From positions 1 through 7,027 of the forward strand of contig LKUH01000424.1 of NCBI GenBank assembly GCA_001412425.1: DNA of 7,027 bases, read 5' to 3'. Each line of letters opens with the position of its first letter. Position 1 is the first letter of the stretch. This stretch comes from Candidatus Cloacimonas sp. SDB (GTDB lineage: Bacteria > Cloacimonadota > Cloacimonadia > Cloacimonadales > TCS61). The position numbers were made by a program, and so were the translations under genes. Positions 6,240-7,027 of the stretch are shown piece by piece. The notes under the pieces were generated by a model. That model made no database searches. It saw nothing but the letters and a program-made list of their open reading frames with translations, and was not told the DNA's origin.

Positions 6240-6894
6240 AATTTTCCCCTAAATTTAAATTGTTGGATTCAAATATCTTTTTTAACGATTCAGCCAGATT
6301 ATAACAAAAGAGATCAGACAAATTATTCGCTGTTTTATCAGTTCCGGAGCAGGGTTTTCTTAAGGTTAAGGGAAGTTCAATATGCAGAGAGAGCCATTCG
6401 TCTGTATTAATAGTCTTTGATGCTGTTGCCTGAAAGTAAATTTTTTGGAAATCACCTGAAATCGAATATTTCGCCAGATCAGGATGAAAAGAATTTATGC
6501 TGTTCAGATTTTCTGCCAGTAATTGCGCCAGATAATTTCTTTCAATATTGCCGGATGAGATCTCAATATCGTATTTGGCATTACCGTTACCGTGTCCGTG
6601 AATCTCGATCAAAATCTGCGGCTGCCAGTGCTTGATAATTCTAAAATAATCACTGCCGCGGAATTTATTGACGTCGAAAGAATAATTACAGGCTATAATA
6701 AAGGAGCAGTCTAAGATCTTGGCTAATTTTATGCCGACCAAACCGGCATTCTCATCTGCTGACCTTTTATTCAGGGTAGGAAGTTTATGGGTTCCCAGGG
6801 GTGCATGATGCGGTACTCCGACTACAATCCTGTTGTTCTTTCCCGATCTTGAGATCAGGGATGTAGTCAAAGGATCATTGAGTAATTCATACAT
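6229..6894 (-). CDS. Probable metal-dependent amidohydrolase, N-formylglutamate amidohydrolase-like
   Basis: The 221-aa protein has no signal peptide or membrane segment. Its order of polar motifs resembles N-formylglutamate amidohydrolase-type zinc hydrolases. VPHHAPLGTH (27-36) would match the family's early His motif, and SADENAG (45-51) its acidic motif. NYSFDVNK (70-77) resembles the DxNR stretch, IEIHGHGNG (96-104) the DxH-type motif, and HIELP (171-175) the late Glu. Likely ligands are among His29, His30, Glu48, His99 and His101, but this is motif matching by eye, and a distinct uncharacterised family is equally possible. The start is the first of two ATGs (6894-6892), preceded by GGAGG with a 4-nt spacer, which supports it over the out-of-frame ATG at 6890. 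It is the first gene of the run. Its last 11 nt (stop TAG) overlap the aldo/keto reductase start. Confidence 0.7.
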   Translation of the reverse strand: MYELLNDPLTTSLISRSGKNNRIVVGVPHHAPLGTHKLPTLNKRSADENAGLVGIKLAKILDCSFIIACNYSFDVNKFRGSDYFRIIKHWQPQILIEIHGHGNGNAKYDIEISSGNIERNYLAQLLAENLNSINSFHPDLAKYSISGDFQKIYFQATASKTINTDEWLSLHIELPLTLRKPCSGTDKTANNLSDLFCYNLAESLKKIFESNNLNLGENYAV

Positions 6895-6947
6895 ACAACC
6901 TCCAGCTTCAATTTAGCAAAACTGAGCAGTTACAAGCTCGAAGTCAA
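6895..6947 (-). promoter_or_regulatory. Leader region of the gene run, with ribosome site and a weak promoter candidate
   Basis: GGAGG at 6903-6899 is the ribosome site of the 221-aa gene. A TTGACT hexamer (6947-6942) matches a -35 box in five of six positions, but nothing close to TATAAT occurs 16-18 nt downstream. TAAATT appears about 26 nt downstream, which is too far. A promoter is expected here because this is the only sizeable gap in the window, but the exact site is not convincing. Confidence 0.25.
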
Positions 6948-7000
6948 TAGAAATTTGCGAAAAAGGTCAGGCTGAATTCTGCTGTTTGTTTAATTTAAAT

Positions 7001-7027
7001 AAAAAAACCTTCCGCAGTTAGCAGCTC
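7001..7027 (-). terminator. Possible 3' arm and T-tract of a terminator cut by the window edge
   Basis: The minus strand reads GAGCTGCTAACTGCGGAAGG followed by seven T and then ATTT, as in the 3' arm and U-tract of a rho-independent terminator. The matching 5' arm would lie beyond 7027 and is not seen. Alternatively this could be coding: one frame reads ELLTAEGFFI and then TAA (6998-6996), so it may be the tail of an upstream gene. Confidence 0.3.

Noticed and set aside
6942..6947. TTGACT as a confident sigma-70 promoter
   Set aside because: No acceptable -10 box occurs at 16-18 nt, so it is reported only as part of the leader region at low confidence.
6967..6975. Short palindrome TCAGGCTGA (reads TCAGCCTGA on the minus strand) as an operator
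   Set aside because: It is nine bases, occurs once, and has no neighbouring copy or link to a regulator gene in the window.
1..7027. CRISPR arrays, tRNA/rRNA genes, insertion sequences, toxin-antitoxin or defence genes
   Set aside because: No regularly spaced direct repeats, cloverleaf-like sequence, transposase motif, terminal repeats or defence domain were seen on either strand.

Overview
The window is a compact stretch of bacterial chromosome in which every supportable gene lies on the minus strand, so transcription runs from about 6.9 kb down to position 1. The base composition is moderately AT-rich and Shine-Dalgarno sites of the GGAGG type are clear. The secretome points to the FCB side of the bacteria, most plausibly a Candidatus Cloacimonadota-like or related uncultured lineage. 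The evidence is a parallel beta-helix protein ending in a Por/T9SS type A-like (FlgD-Ig-like) C-terminal sorting domain with the NYPNPFN signature, plus several lipoproteins. This assignment is an inference from protein style, not from a marker gene.

Layout in transcription order. 7027-6895: leader region, with either a partial terminator or the end of an upstream gene at the edge. 6894-6229: cytosolic protein resembling N-formylglutamate amidohydrolase-type metal hydrolases. 6239-5088: aldo/keto reductase fused to a C-terminal two-cluster 4Fe-4S ferredoxin domain. 5085-4702: small lipoprotein of unknown function. 4691-3831: exported SMP-30/gluconolactonase-like beta-propeller. 3811-3302: six-helix membrane protein of the LiaI/LiaF-TM type. 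3312-1159: a large secreted beta-helix protein whose 717-codon reading frame is broken by one in-frame TGA at 2631-2629, giving a 227-aa N-terminal part and a 470-aa C-terminal part. 1112-63: lipoprotein with a beta-sandwich-like region and an SGNH hydrolase domain. 54-1: first 18 codons of a P-loop NTPase that runs off the window.

Spacings are tight (overlaps of 11 nt, gaps of 2, 10, 19, 46 and 8 nt) and no strong terminator is visible inside, so the whole set could be one polycistron. The theme is mixed: four of the products are exported or membrane-bound, two are cytosolic enzymes and one is a P-loop protein. I see no defence, mobile-element, CRISPR or RNA gene. I do not see a convincing new multi-gene system. 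The two most notable observations are the single in-frame stop splitting the beta-helix protein exactly between its export signal and its sorting domain, and the SGNH lipoprotein gene, whose strong ribosome binding site is correctly spaced only for a non-canonical ATC or ATT start.
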